This document shows, one piece after another, positions 8,052-16,550 of a stretch of DNA of 60,101 nt. Source of the DNA: Phaeobacter sp. 11ANDIMAR09 (GTDB lineage Bacteria; Pseudomonadota; Alphaproteobacteria; Rhodobacterales; Rhodobacteraceae). The DNA is taken from contig NZ_LIKT01000026.1 in assembly GCF_001294455.1 (NCBI RefSeq), forward strand, positions 1 to 60,101. Direction: 5' to 3'. The notes below the pieces were generated by a model, which had not been told where the DNA came from, ran no database searches, and was given only the letters and a program-made list of their open reading frames with translations. Made by a program: the position numbers and the translations under genes. How positions within the stretch are numbered: the stretch's first letter is position 1; each line of letters starts with the position of its first letter.

Positions 8052-9506
8052 CTAGAAATCATCCCAGCCAATCGAAGCCCCATGGGCTGAGGCCACGCCC
8101 CCGGTTCCGGTTTCGGCCAATGGCGTGCTAGTGGCTGAAGCCTGCACTGGGGGCACTGCGGGCATAGGTACCACGTTTGATGCACTTGGCCCCCGACCTT
8201 CGCCCGATATCTTGAATGCGCCGAGTTGCTGGGTCAATTGCCCGGCGTCATTGGAAAGCGTTCGGCTGACGGCGGCAGATTGATCCACCATGGCAGCGTT
8301 TTGCTGGGTAACTTGATCCAGCTGCACCACCCCGGTATTGATCTCAGACAGGGCAGAAGACTGTTCAGCCGCGCCACGCGCGATATCGCCGATATGGACC
8401 GAAATTGTGCCAACGCTTTTGATAATGCGCTCCAATTCGGTGCCGGTTTTGCCAACCAGATCTACACCGCTGGTCACATGATGCTGGCTCTGAGCAATGA
8501 GATCCTTGATCTCGCCCGCCGCATCAGCAGAACGCTGCGCCAACCCGCGCACCTCAGAGGCGACAACCGCGAAACCGCGCCCGGCTTCGCCAGCCCTTGC
8601 GGCCTCGACCCCGGCGTTGAGCGCCAGAAGGTTGGTCTGAAAAGCGATGTCATCAATCACCGTGATGATCTTGGCAATCTCATCAGAAGAGCCTTCGATC
8701 TTTGACATGGCGTCAATGGCCTTCCCAACCACAACGCCGCTCTGGGTGGCGACGGCCTGTGCCTCCCCCACGATCACTTCAACCTTTTTGGCCCCATCCG
8801 CCGAGGACTGGACCGTTGTGGTCAACTCTTCCAGCGCAGCGGCGGTCTGCTCCAGAGTTGCCGCCTGGCTTTCAGTGCGCTGCGACAGATCGCTGGAGGA
8901 TTGGTTGATTTCGCCGGCGGTTCGGCCAACACCAGCAGATACGGTTTTGGCATTTGAGACAGTCTGTTCCAACTGTTCGACGGATTCATTAAAGGCCCGG
9001 CCCAGATTTCCGATGTCAGGGATATCAGACACTTCGACCCGGTGCACTAGATCGCCTTGGCGCAGGGCATCCAACCCTTCGGAAATCGCGCCCAGCCCGC
9101 GACGGCGCCCGGTCACATCGCTGGCGACCTTGACCACGCGGTCCACAACACCATCTTCGCCAAGACAAGCCGCATAGGTGGCCTGGATCCAGATCGTCGA
9201 TCCATCCTTGGTTACACGGGGGAATTGGTCGGTGATATCCTCTCCCTTGGCCAGTCTCTGCCAAAACTCTTTATATGCAGGGCTTTGGGCAATATCCGGC
9301 GCAACAAACATCGAATGATGCTGACCAACAATTTCTTCCAGATCATAGCCAACGGCCCGCAGAAAATTCTTGTTTGCCGTCAGAATTGTGCCCTTCGGAT
9401 CGAACTGAATAGTTGCCTGCGTGCGGTCTATCACCCCTGCAATGACCTTGCTCGTCTCAACTTCGGAACTCTCTTTTTGAGACTTTCTTTTAAAAAACAA
9501 TGCCAT
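8052..9506 (-). CDS. soluble PAS-domain methyl-accepting chemotaxis protein
   Basis: 484-residue chemoreceptor. Residues ~20-140 form a PAS domain (IQFDPKGTILTANKNFLRAVGYDLEEIVG), followed by a HAMP-like segment (~140-190) and a long signalling coiled coil with the universal CheA/CheW-binding tip (DDIAFQTNLLALNAGVEAAR ... GRGFAVVASEVR) near residues 280-330. There is no transmembrane helix, so it should be a cytoplasmic receptor sensing an internal signal such as redox state or a metabolite. The protein ends in a flexible Pro/Ala/Thr-rich tail with a terminal GWDDF, resembling the WxxF-type pentapeptide tether for CheR/CheB. No chemotaxis operon is adjacent, so it is an orphan receptor. Confidence 0.92.
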   Translation of the reverse strand: MALFFKRKSQKESSEVETSKVIAGVIDRTQATIQFDPKGTILTANKNFLRAVGYDLEEIVGQHHSMFVAPDIAQSPAYKEFWQRLAKGEDITDQFPRVTKDGSTIWIQATYAACLGEDGVVDRVVKVASDVTGRRRGLGAISEGLDALRQGDLVHRVEVSDIPDIGNLGRAFNESVEQLEQTVSNAKTVSAGVGRTAGEINQSSSDLSQRTESQAATLEQTAAALEELTTTVQSSADGAKKVEVIVGEAQAVATQSGVVVGKAIDAMSKIEGSSDEIAKIITVIDDIAFQTNLLALNAGVEAARAGEAGRGFAVVASEVRGLAQRSADAAGEIKDLIAQSQHHVTSGVDLVGKTGTELERIIKSVGTISVHIGDIARGAAEQSSALSEINTGVVQLDQVTQQNAAMVDQSAAVSRTLSNDAGQLTQQLGAFKISGEGRGPSASNVVPMPAVPPVQASATSTPLAETGTGGVASAHGASIGWDDF

Positions 9507-9823
9507 ACTCCGCGTGTAATCTGTTCGCTATTGGCAAAGTAAATACCCCTGAAAACCCTTTTTTTTTCTTAAAGCCAAACGTCGCAACTCAACGTCCGAA
9601 GGCGCAAACAACCGTTCATTGCTAAAAAAAACGGCATTTTCCCCCGAGGTGACTAAAAAATGCACCACAGAGTTGGGTTTTAGGGAATCACCTGGACATC
9701 CGATCCCAACCCTAACCTCCTGCCATGAATCCTGCCGGCAGCTCTGAGCCGCTGGGACGGGCGCCGCCCAAAATCTAGCACTGCGCGCGCCGCAAAACCG
9801 GGTTGCGTCAAAACCACCGGTCC
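9507..9823. other. intergenic region without gene
   Basis: A stretch of 317 bases between two minus-strand genes. It has a T9 run near 9559 and otherwise mixed sequence. It should contain the chemoreceptor promoter, but no -35/-10 pair is convincing. No RNA gene was recognised. Confidence 0.4.
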
Positions 9824-10195
9824 TCAGCCGCGTTGCAAAGCGGGGAAATCCTCGACCGGTCCAGACAGCAGTGCCTGCAGTTCAGAAAAGCCCCCCACAA
9901 GCCGCTGATCAACAAAGACCATCGGAAAAGTCGCCCATCCAGACCACATCTTGAGCGCCAGCCGTTTGTGCCACTGCGCAGTATAGCTGCCGTATTCCAG
10001 ATAGGTGAAGGCAATGCCCGCCTCTTGCAGCGCTTTGCGGGCCTTGGATACAAAGGGATTGTATTTCATCCCCACCACAACCACCCCATTGGCAGCGACA
10101 GCTTCTTCAACCTGCTGAACAATTTCCGCGTGATAGCTGCTGATCTTGTCCTCAATGGCAGAATGAACGGATTCTGGGCGAAGCAGTTTACGCAT
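9824..10195 (-). CDS. glutaredoxin-fold protein lacking the active-site cysteine
   Basis: 123 residues with a glutaredoxin-like pattern: a beta strand (VVVVGMK), the active-site helix start, TYLEYGS, then TFPMVFVDQRLVGGFSEL with the cis-proline (P91) and GG glutathione-binding turn. At the usual CPYC/CGFS position it reads KYNPFVSKARKAL, and the protein has no cysteine at all. It therefore cannot do thiol-disulfide or cysteine-ligated Fe-S chemistry. It could bind glutathione, act as a scaffold, or belong to a cysteine-less subfamily. There is no frameshift, so the loss is not decay. The neighbouring metallo-beta-lactamase-fold gene lies upstream on the same strand with about 90 bases between. 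Confidence 0.75.
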   Translation of the reverse strand: MRKLLRPESVHSAIEDKISSYHAEIVQQVEEAVAANGVVVVGMKYNPFVSKARKALQEAGIAFTYLEYGSYTAQWHKRLALKMWSGWATFPMVFVDQRLVGGFSELQALLSGPVEDFPALQRG

Positions 10196-10287
10196 GTCAG
10201 TCTCTCTCAGGTGATTTCAGGTGCTGGACTTGGCCTATCAAATCTGCCGCCCATGCTAAAGGCATCTCGGCCCGATTGCCCACAGAG

Positions 10288-11241
10288 TCATTCCCATTCC
10301 ATCTGCATATAGAGGTTCTGCGCGTTTTTTCTGGCGATCTGATCAAAGACCGCCAGATGGCTGAACTGGGACTGATCTATATGGGTTCCCGCGTCGATGG
10401 ATCCCCCGGTCTCGATAATCTGGCCGATCGCATGGCGCAGATGGGCCAGGTAGTCCCGTGTCTCTGCTCTGGCCTGCGCCATATCGGTGGCGCCGCCATG
10501 GCCGGGAACGATATGGCCCGCGTCAAACCCCGCCATGGCATCAAAGACCTCCAGCCAGCTCGCACTGTCACCAGCCGGGCCAATCCCCAACATACGGTCG
10601 ACATAAACGATATCACCAGTGAACATCACATCCTGCGCAGCCAGCCAGACAAAGCTGTCGCCCAGGGTATGCGCCGCCCCACGGTGCATGATGTCAAAGC
10701 GCATGCCCCCGAGGTCCAATTGGTAGTCGGTCTTAAAAATGATGTCAGCAAAGGAGGGCTCGGTGCCCTCCAGAGCGCCCCCCAGCATCTGCGACAGGGC
10801 TGAGATCTGCATCGAACCACGCGCCTTTTGATCCGCAACTGCCGCCTCAGAGGCGATAACCTGCGCGCCCCGCGCCTGCCAATAGCCATTGCCCAGCCAA
10901 CGGTGATCTTGCCCGCCCGTATTGATCACATATTTCACCGGCTGATCCGTCAGCCCCTGCACAATCGCGTGCAGGGCCTCCGCACCTTTTGCAGAGCCGC
11001 CCGGATCCACAAGAATCGCGCCCTCTCCGGTTTCGATCAGGCCAAAGGTGGCGTTATTGGCCAGATTGTCAGAGTTGCGCTGTTCATTGGGGCCAACGAT
11101 GGCCCAGACCTGAGCTGTCACCTGCTGAACCTCTAGCTCCTGCGCCGAGGCCAAGGCCGGCAGGCAAAGCCCGACGAAAAGACCAAGACCACGGATCGCC
11201 TCCGACAAGCCTTGGACCGCTGAGAAAACCTTCATACGCAT
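10288..11241 (-). CDS. secreted MBL-fold metallo-hydrolase with degenerate HxHxDH motif
   Basis: 317 residues. A signal peptide is evident (hydrophobic LGLFVGLCLPALASA, cleavage near residue 33), so it is periplasmic. The rest has the metallo-beta-lactamase fold: GEGAILVDPGG strand, a His in HRGAAHTLGD, FTGDIVYVDR and VPGHGG. The core HxHxDH motif instead reads TGGQDH (residues 108-113), so two of the usual zinc-1 histidines are Thr and Gly, while D and the last H remain. It resembles the quinoprotein-relay or SoxH-like branch of the fold. It may use a single metal site or none. Substrate unknown. An in-frame second Met (residue 3) is an alternative start. Confidence 0.8.
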   Translation of the reverse strand: MRMKVFSAVQGLSEAIRGLGLFVGLCLPALASAQELEVQQVTAQVWAIVGPNEQRNSDNLANNATFGLIETGEGAILVDPGGSAKGAEALHAIVQGLTDQPVKYVINTGGQDHRWLGNGYWQARGAQVIASEAAVADQKARGSMQISALSQMLGGALEGTEPSFADIIFKTDYQLDLGGMRFDIMHRGAAHTLGDSFVWLAAQDVMFTGDIVYVDRMLGIGPAGDSASWLEVFDAMAGFDAGHIVPGHGGATDMAQARAETRDYLAHLRHAIGQIIETGGSIDAGTHIDQSQFSHLAVFDQIARKNAQNLYMQMEWE

Positions 11242-11550
11242 AACGCCGTCCTTTTAGTTGGGCCCATCAACGGATTTCAGGCAGCCTAGCGGTCATATTC
11301 CAATACCCAAATGCGACATACCGCCCGGCACGACTGTCTTCTCCAGCGGCTCCCCAGCCCAAATTCCCGCCAGCTAAAACCGCATCCCTCGGAACGCGCC
11401 TCCAGGTAATCCGGGAGGGATGTGTCGGCAACAATACAGCGCAAAGACGGGGATCGGGTGACAGGTTTCGTTGCGCTTCAGCAGTCGGAGTCGCACCAAA
11501 CAATCAGTTTCATCCGAATGTCCGACCTGGTGATTTGCAAATGAAGGCAG
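11242..11550. other. intergenic region without gene
   Basis: About 309 bases between the MBL-fold gene and the tRNA. A 78-codon open frame exists on the minus strand (11267-11503), but its composition does not look coding. No hairpin with a T-run was recognised. Confidence 0.35.
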
Positions 11551-11627
11551 TGGCGGACCGAGGAGGATTCGAACCCCCGACCCCCTGATTCGTAGTCAGG
11601 TACTCTATCCAGCTGAGCTATCGGTCC
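11551..11627 (-). tRNA. tRNA-Arg (anticodon ACG)
   Basis: Read on the minus strand, a full cloverleaf is visible. The acceptor arms GGACCGA and TCGGTCC pair, the D arm is GCTC...GAGT, and the anticodon stem CCTGA/TCAGG has the loop CTACGAA giving anticodon ACG. The T arm contains GGTTCGAAT. A discriminator G is followed by encoded CCA (11553-11551). ACG (deaminated to ICG) reads the CGU/CGC/CGA arginine codons. Confidence 0.95.
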
Positions 11628-11732
11628 ACTGCGGCGGGGTTTAGTGCTAGGGGATGGGGGGCGCAACCCCAAAAACACCCAAGCTGCCCTCTTTTTGAAA
11701 TCTTGCTTTTGGCAAGGCCAACCCCGCCCTCT

Positions 11733-13118
11733 TCACAGGGTTCCGTCGCCTTTTGGCAGATGAATTTCAAAGCTGCTTCCACCGGGGCCGGTCTGGCTGA
11801 GCCTCACCCAACCGCCATGGCCCTTTGTCAACTCAGCCGCGATAGCCAGGCCCAAACCACTGCCGCCTTTGCGCACACTGCCCTGGAAGGGGGTAAACAG
11901 ATTTTCCTGGGCCCGTTTGGGCAGACCCGGCCCGGTGTCAGAGACCGTGATCCACCAGGCATCCTCCTCGTCGCGGGCAGCGATGGTGACGCTGCCGGGC
12001 TTGCCCGTTGCCACGATTGCCTGGCGGGCATTGCGCACCAGGTTCATCACCACCCGGAACAATTGTTCGGAATCCCCGCGCAGCACCATTCCCTTTGGCA
12101 CCGCATTGATCAGATCAACGGCAACCTCGCCCGGCGCCAGCAATTCGCTTTCGACGATATCCTCCACCAACTCACAAAAGGCCACATGAGCAAAGGTGGG
12201 GGCGGGTTCTTCAGCGCGACCAAAAGCCAGGGTGCCCTCGCATAGGGAAACGGCTCGGGTGATCGAGTTCACCAGTTTCGGCGCCAGACGCCGCACCAAA
12301 GGGTCTTCGCTCATCTCGATACGGTCGGTAAACAGCTGCGCCGAGGTGAGAATATTGCGCAGGTCATGGCTGATTTTTGCCACTGCGCCCCCCAGCTGGG
12401 CCAGGCGTTCGCGTTGCCGCAGCGCCTGGGTCAATTCGGTCTGCAGCTGCAGCAAGGCCTCTTCGGCCTCACGCAGCTCGATAACCCCGGCATTGGGCTG
12501 GATGATCCCACGGGCATCCTCGGGTGCGGCAGCATAGCGCTGCATATAGCCAACCACCCCCTTGATGGGGCGCACCAGGAACACCCGGACAGCGGCGAAT
12601 AACAACACCGCCGTGAAGGCAGAAATCACCGCCGACAAGAGCAACACCCGCACGCCGTAGTCGATCATCGCCATGCGCAGCGGCGCGGTCTCGATGGTGA
12701 TTTCAATCAGCAGCCCGGCATCACGGACCGGCGCGCCAATAACGCGAATGATTCTGTTTTCAGGGCTGGCCAATTGGCGAAAGGCATCGCCAATCAGGGT
12801 CAAGGCATTGGCCATACGCAAATCATAGGTGCCGGCAATGGGATCTGGAATCGGTGACGACAAAACCAGCTGGCGGATCTCATCGCGGCGCAGCACCACG
12901 TTATAGACCCCCGCATTCTCCAGCAGTTCAGCTTCCAGATCGGTTTCCAGCATGTCATCGGCCAGGAGCGCCAAAGAGGCAATCTGCGCCCGCTCCAGAC
13001 GTTCGGACAGGTAGTCGAGACGGAAACGAGAAACCGATGGCACAAAGATCAGAACTTCGGCCAACATGACAAAGACGACGGTCAGGACCAAAAACCTGCC
13101 TGAGAGCGAGTTCAGCAT
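11733..13118 (-). CDS. membrane sensor histidine kinase (orphan)
   Basis: 461 residues. An N-terminal membrane segment (FLVLTVVFVMLAEVLIFV) and a second near residues 155-180 (VLLLSAVISAFTAVLLFAAV) flank a periplasmic sensing domain of ~120 residues. After a cytoplasmic linker comes a HisKA domain with the H-box KISHDLRN (phospho-acceptor H251). An HATPase domain follows, with N-box NLVRNARQAI, DTGPGLP and GGSGLGLAIA. No response regulator is adjacent: it lies 15 bases downstream of the flavoprotein gene, possibly in the same transcript. The signal sensed is unknown; with a redox flavoprotein and a TVP38 protein upstream, an envelope or redox stress cue is possible but speculative. Confidence 0.88.
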   Translation of the reverse strand: MLNSLSGRFLVLTVVFVMLAEVLIFVPSVSRFRLDYLSERLERAQIASLALLADDMLETDLEAELLENAGVYNVVLRRDEIRQLVLSSPIPDPIAGTYDLRMANALTLIGDAFRQLASPENRIIRVIGAPVRDAGLLIEITIETAPLRMAMIDYGVRVLLLSAVISAFTAVLLFAAVRVFLVRPIKGVVGYMQRYAAAPEDARGIIQPNAGVIELREAEEALLQLQTELTQALRQRERLAQLGGAVAKISHDLRNILTSAQLFTDRIEMSEDPLVRRLAPKLVNSITRAVSLCEGTLAFGRAEEPAPTFAHVAFCELVEDIVESELLAPGEVAVDLINAVPKGMVLRGDSEQLFRVVMNLVRNARQAIVATGKPGSVTIAARDEEDAWWITVSDTGPGLPKRAQENLFTPFQGSVRKGGSGLGLAIAAELTKGHGGWVRLSQTGPGGSSFEIHLPKGDGTL

Positions 13119-13133
13119 AGAGCCCTTTCCAGC

Positions 13134-14567
13134 TTAAGGGATCCAGCGTTGCACAAATTGCACCGCGCGTTTGACCAGTCGGCTCTCAAAGAGCCGTGGC
13201 GAGAAATATGCTCCGGCGACACGTTTGTTGATCTCCCCAACCGACGGGTAAGGTGCCACCATCGCAGCGACCTCACTCATCTTCAGCCTATTCGCCAAAG
13301 CCAGCGACCACAATGATATCAATTCACCCGCCTGATGACCGACAATTGTCGCCCCGACAGGCCGTCCCTTGACCACCATCACTTTGATGAAACCCTTGGT
13401 CTTGAGCTCAGCCAGAGCCCGGTCGTTGTGATGAAAATCAAACCGCGCCAGCTCGAGCCTATCGCCATATTGCGCCCGCGCCGCGGCCTCGCTCAGGCCA
13501 ACCTGCGCCAGTTCCGGATCGGTATAGGTGGCACGCGGAATATGCAGCTCCTGCGCCTTGGAGGGCAGGCCAAACAGCGCCGAGCGAATGATCACCCCTG
13601 CATGATAGCCCGCCACATGGGTGAACTGCAGCCCACCCGCCACATCCCCGATGGCATAGACCCTCTTGTTGCTGGTGCGCAGCGAGGCATCCACCTTGAT
13701 CCCTGTACGGCTCGGTTCGATCCCGCCGGCCTGGAGGTTCAGCCGTTCCACATTGCTTTTGCGCCCTACCGCCATCAACAGGTGCGAGCCCGCAAAGCTG
13801 CGCCCATCTTTGGTCTTCACCTCGATAGCGCCAGCCTCACCTGTTATTTCGGCAGCCAGCGCATCCTCGGCAATTTCCACACCCTCATCTCGCAGAGCCT
13901 CCAGCACGATGGCAGCGGCTTCGGGATCATCCCGTCCCAGCGCCTTGGCGCCTTCGATCACCGTGACCTTACAGCCCAGCCGGATATGCGCTTGGGCCAT
14001 CTCCATGCCGATGGGACCACCGCCAATGATCAGCAGATGCTCGGGGCGTTCACGCAGATCAAACAGGGTCTCATTGGTTTCATAGGGCACGCTCTCCAGC
14101 CCCGGCACCGGCGGCACCAGCGGCGAAGAGCCGGTGGCAATCACCACCCGGCGGGCGCAGATCACATGATCGCCCGCTTTCACTTCTGTTGGGGAGATGA
14201 ATTCACCAAATTCGCGAAAGACCTTGACGCCAAAGCCTTCGAACCGTTCCTGGCTGTCCATTGGCGCGATGGTTTCAATAGTGTTGTGCACATGGGTCTT
14301 GGCGGCGGCGTAATCCACCTGCGGCACCTGATCCGCAACGCCAAAGGCGGCGGAATGCGCCTGGGTCTGTGCGACCTTGGCACTGGCCAATAGGGCCTTG
14401 GAGGGGACGCAGCCAAAGTTCAGGCAGTCCCCGCCCATCTTATGGCCTTCCAGCAGCACGACAGAGGCGCCCATCTGACTGGCCCCCGCCGCAACCGACA
14501 GCCCGCCCGAGCCGGCGCCAATCACCAAGAGGTCACATTTTATCGGGGTCTGAGAGGAGACAGTCAT
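13134..14567 (-). CDS. FAD-dependent pyridine nucleotide-disulfide oxidoreductase, mercuric-reductase-like but not MerA
   Basis: 477 residues of the dihydrolipoamide dehydrogenase/mercuric reductase family. FAD binding is at GAGSGG (17-22), the redox disulfide at GGDCLNFGCVP (C48, C53), NAD(P)H binding at GGGPIGMEMAQ and a second FAD segment at YAIGDVAG. It lacks the N-terminal metal-binding domain and the C-terminal vicinal cysteines of true MerA. The usual C-terminal catalytic His-Pro of lipoamide dehydrogenases is Tyr-Pro (VAPYPSVGEINKR). It is thus a distinct flavoprotein whose substrate is unknown. It starts three bases after the TVP38 gene ends, so the two are co-transcribed; this pairing suggests a membrane-linked redox role (inference). 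Confidence 0.85.
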   Translation of the reverse strand: MTVSSQTPIKCDLLVIGAGSGGLSVAAGASQMGASVVLLEGHKMGGDCLNFGCVPSKALLASAKVAQTQAHSAAFGVADQVPQVDYAAAKTHVHNTIETIAPMDSQERFEGFGVKVFREFGEFISPTEVKAGDHVICARRVVIATGSSPLVPPVPGLESVPYETNETLFDLRERPEHLLIIGGGPIGMEMAQAHIRLGCKVTVIEGAKALGRDDPEAAAIVLEALRDEGVEIAEDALAAEITGEAGAIEVKTKDGRSFAGSHLLMAVGRKSNVERLNLQAGGIEPSRTGIKVDASLRTSNKRVYAIGDVAGGLQFTHVAGYHAGVIIRSALFGLPSKAQELHIPRATYTDPELAQVGLSEAAARAQYGDRLELARFDFHHNDRALAELKTKGFIKVMVVKGRPVGATIVGHQAGELISLWSLALANRLKMSEVAAMVAPYPSVGEINKRVAGAYFSPRLFESRLVKRAVQFVQRWIP

Positions 14568-14570
14568 GGC

Positions 14571-15293
14571 TCAGCTCGCTTTCTTTGCACGCAGGGATTT
14601 GACGATGATGGGCATGGCCGCCAGAACACAGAGCCCCAGCAAGGGACCAATCACATGTGGCTCCCACAGCAGCGACAGATCCGGATCTTCACCGCGATCA
14701 AAAACTTCGCCAACGCCAACGCCGATCCAGGTAAAGACAATCGCCCCCGGAATGATGCCCAGCGCAGTGGTCCACAGAAAATTGCCAAAGCGCACCCCAA
14801 CCAACGCAGGCAGCAGATTGGCCACAAAGAACGGCACTGCAGGCACCAGACGCAGCAGCAGCAGCACCTCGATTTCATTCTGGCGCAGCGCCCGCTTCAG
14901 CATCTGCACCCGGCCCTCTGCCGCTTCCAGCTTGGAGGTGAGCATTTCCCCCAGCCCCAGCCGTGCAGCCAGAAAGATGCCAGAGGCACCAATGGTCGCT
15001 GCCAGCACATTCAGCGCCGTCCCGGTTGTCAGTCCAAACAGGAAGCCCCCAGTGACCGACGCCACCGCAGCGCCGGGCAATGAAAAGACCACGATCAGGA
15101 TATAGATGCCAACAAAGAGCCCCACCAGACCGATGAAATTCTGGTCGCGGAAGGCCATCAACACTTCATGATTGTCGCGCAGCGTATCAAAGCTGAGATG
15201 ATCCTTGAGCGTTGCGGCCCCGATCAGCGCGATCACCAGTACGATGATCAGGGGAAGGTGACGGGTAATCCCGCGTTTTGGCGTCTCTGACAT
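14571..15293 (-). CDS. TVP38/TMEM64 family (VTT domain) membrane protein
   Basis: About 240 residues with five or six hydrophobic helices and the VTT/SNARE-associated pattern (GAAVASVTGGFLFG ... LRLVPAVPFFVANLLPALVGV ... GAIVFTWIGVGVGEV). Proteins of this DedA-related superfamily sit in the inner membrane and are proposed to move lipids or ions. Three in-frame starts exist (15326, 15302, 15293). ATG 15293 was chosen because an AAAGAG lies nine bases before it. The gene leads a probable operon with the flavin oxidoreductase and the histidine kinase on the minus strand. Confidence 0.82.
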   Translation of the reverse strand: MSETPKRGITRHLPLIIVLVIALIGAATLKDHLSFDTLRDNHEVLMAFRDQNFIGLVGLFVGIYILIVVFSLPGAAVASVTGGFLFGLTTGTALNVLAATIGASGIFLAARLGLGEMLTSKLEAAEGRVQMLKRALRQNEIEVLLLLRLVPAVPFFVANLLPALVGVRFGNFLWTTALGIIPGAIVFTWIGVGVGEVFDRGEDPDLSLLWEPHVIGPLLGLCVLAAMPIIVKSLRAKKAS

Positions 15294-15632
15294 CTTACTC
15301 ATCTCTTTTGTCACTCTGCCCTGCATTGGGCTTGGTCCATGGTGCTACGCTTAATCTATAGAGCCTGCGAGGTTTAGCGGCGGCTGATCACGCGGCCTTG
15401 ATCTGTTAGGCTCTTTTCGTGAGGATTCGCAGAATTGCCCAGAGGCTTTGAAACATTCCTGAGGCTGTATTGCGCTTTTCGGGGGTTTTTGAAAGAAATC
15501 TGCCCAGAAGAGGCCAAAACAACCGGCTCAGCGTTTGACTTGCCAGAGAATCCCTTCTAAAGACCGGGCTTCGAGATTGACCTTCCGGGTGGCGATTCCG
15601 CTTGCCCGATGTAGAAATTGGAGACCGGAGCG
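15294..15632. other. intergenic leader region of rpmH
   Basis: A divergent intergenic region between the TVP38 gene (minus) and rpmH (plus). Apart from the rpmH promoter candidate it shows a C-rich/T-rich tract (15475-15490) but no hairpin or RNA that I recognise. An open frame on the minus strand here covers rpmH antisense and is a shadow. Confidence 0.4.
15535..15563 (+). promoter_or_regulatory. promoter of rpmH-rnpA
   Basis: TTGACT (15535-15540) and TAAAGA (15558-15563) are separated by 17 bases, a good sigma-70-type match. It lies 70 bases upstream of the rpmH start and nothing else intervenes. Confidence 0.55.
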
Positions 15633-15767
15633 ATGAAACGCACCTATCAGCCTTCGAACCTGGTTCGTAAACGTCGCCACGGTTTTCGTGCGCGCATGGC
15701 CACCAAGGCAGGCCGCAAGATCCTGAACGCACGCCGCGCACGTGGCCGCAAGGAGCTGAGCGCATAA
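15633..15767 (+). CDS. rpmH: 50S ribosomal protein L34
   Basis: The 44-residue L34, too short for the usual open-frame cut-off but unmistakable: [19 protein letters not shown] at the start, then [12 protein letters not shown] and [12 protein letters not shown]. It is a basic structural protein of the large subunit. A GGAG lies at 15627-15630, close to the start. rnpA follows after 26 bases, the near-universal rpmH-rnpA pair. Confidence 0.97.
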   Translation: MKRTYQPSNLVRKRRHGFRARMATKAGRKILNARRARGRKELSA

Positions 15768-15793
15768 GCGCGACGCCCCAAGGATTGACAGAT

Positions 15794-16225
15794 ATGACAC
15801 CGCCGAAGGCCCCACAGGACAGCTCAGCTGCCGCCGGGAACCAGCCTTCGGCGGTTTCTGTTTGCGCGGAGGCAGCACAGAAGCGCCCCGCTTTGGTGGT
15901 GCTCAGCAAACGCAGCGAATTTCTGGCCGCTGCCCGTGCCCGCCGTCAGGGCACCAAAAGCATGATGGTACAGGGCCGCCAACGTAAAGCGGGCGAGGCC
16001 GAGGGTTTTCGCGTTGGGTTCACCTGTTCCAAAAAGGTAGGCAACGCTGTGGCCCGTAACCGCGCCAAGCGCCGACTGCGGGAAGCCGCGCGCCATGTGC
16101 TGCCCGCTCTTGGCCGCGACGGCTGGGACTATGTGTTGATTGGCCGGGCCGAGGCGACAGCCAATCGTGGCTTTGAAGATCTCAAGCGTGATCTGGCCTA
16201 TGCGGTGAAGAAGATCCACGGATGA
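15794..16225 (+). CDS. rnpA: ribonuclease P protein component
   Basis: 143 residues. The C-terminal ~110 match Rnp[10 protein letters not shown], then [24 protein letters not shown] (the RNR signature that contacts RNase P RNA) and the DYVLIGR strand. It is the protein subunit that helps RNase P remove 5' leaders from tRNA precursors. A ~30-residue N-terminal extension rich in Pro/Ala/Ser precedes the fold, as in many alphaproteobacterial forms. ATG 15794 has AAGGA nine bases upstream; a TTG at 15785 is less likely because that motif would abut it. Confidence 0.95.
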   Translation: MTPPKAPQDSSAAAGNQPSAVSVCAEAAQKRPALVVLSKRSEFLAAARARRQGTKSMMVQGRQRKAGEAEGFRVGFTCSKKVGNAVARNRAKRRLREAARHVLPALGRDGWDYVLIGRAEATANRGFEDLKRDLAYAVKKIHG

Positions 16226-16262
16226 TCTTCTGTCTTCGCATCACTCCCGCTATCTTGGCACC

Positions 16263-16550
16263 ATGACCCCTTTTGCCCATATCCTGGCCCTGCCGGTCCG
16301 CGCCTATCGGCTGATCTTTTCGCCTTGGGTGGGGTTTAACTGCCGCTATCAACCGACCTGTTCAGCCTATTCCCTGGAAGCCCTGGAAAAACACGGCGCC
16401 CTCAAGGGCGCATACCTCACGATACGCCGCATCGGCCGTTGCCACCCCCTCGGCGGGAGTGGCTATGATCCGGTGCCCGGTAGTGACCCTGACCACGACA
16501 ACGGCCGTGACCCGGCCGCCCAGGATCAGACCAGCGCCAAATTGCCCTGA
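16263..16550 (+). CDS. yidD: membrane protein insertion efficiency factor YidD
   Basis: 95 residues of the YidD/DUF37 family, with the signature [19 protein letters not shown] (C27, C33) and [28 protein letters not shown]. YidD is a small membrane-associated protein that assists YidC-mediated insertion of inner-membrane proteins. It sits in rpmH-rnpA-yidD, but yidC itself is about 3.7 kb further on because three other genes intervene. Its last 25 bases overlap the 3' end of the convergent DUF900 gene, so its Gln/Asp-rich tail may be lineage-specific. Confidence 0.93.
   Translation: MTPFAHILALPVRAYRLIFSPWVGFNCRYQPTCSAYSLEALEKHGALKGAYLTIRRIGRCHPLGGSGYDPVPGSDPDHDNGRDPAAQDQTSAKLP

Noticed and set aside
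7928-8185. 85-codon minus-strand ORF overlapping the chemoreceptor end
   Set aside because: It is an alternative frame of the chemoreceptor tail; the GWDDF-ending frame is the coding one.
11267-11503. 78-codon minus-strand ORF before the tRNA
   Set aside because: No ribosome binding site, no family resemblance, Arg/Pro-rich translation.
13134-14567. Mercuric reductase call
   Set aside because: The metal-binding N-terminal domain and C-terminal Cys pair are missing and there are no mer genes nearby.
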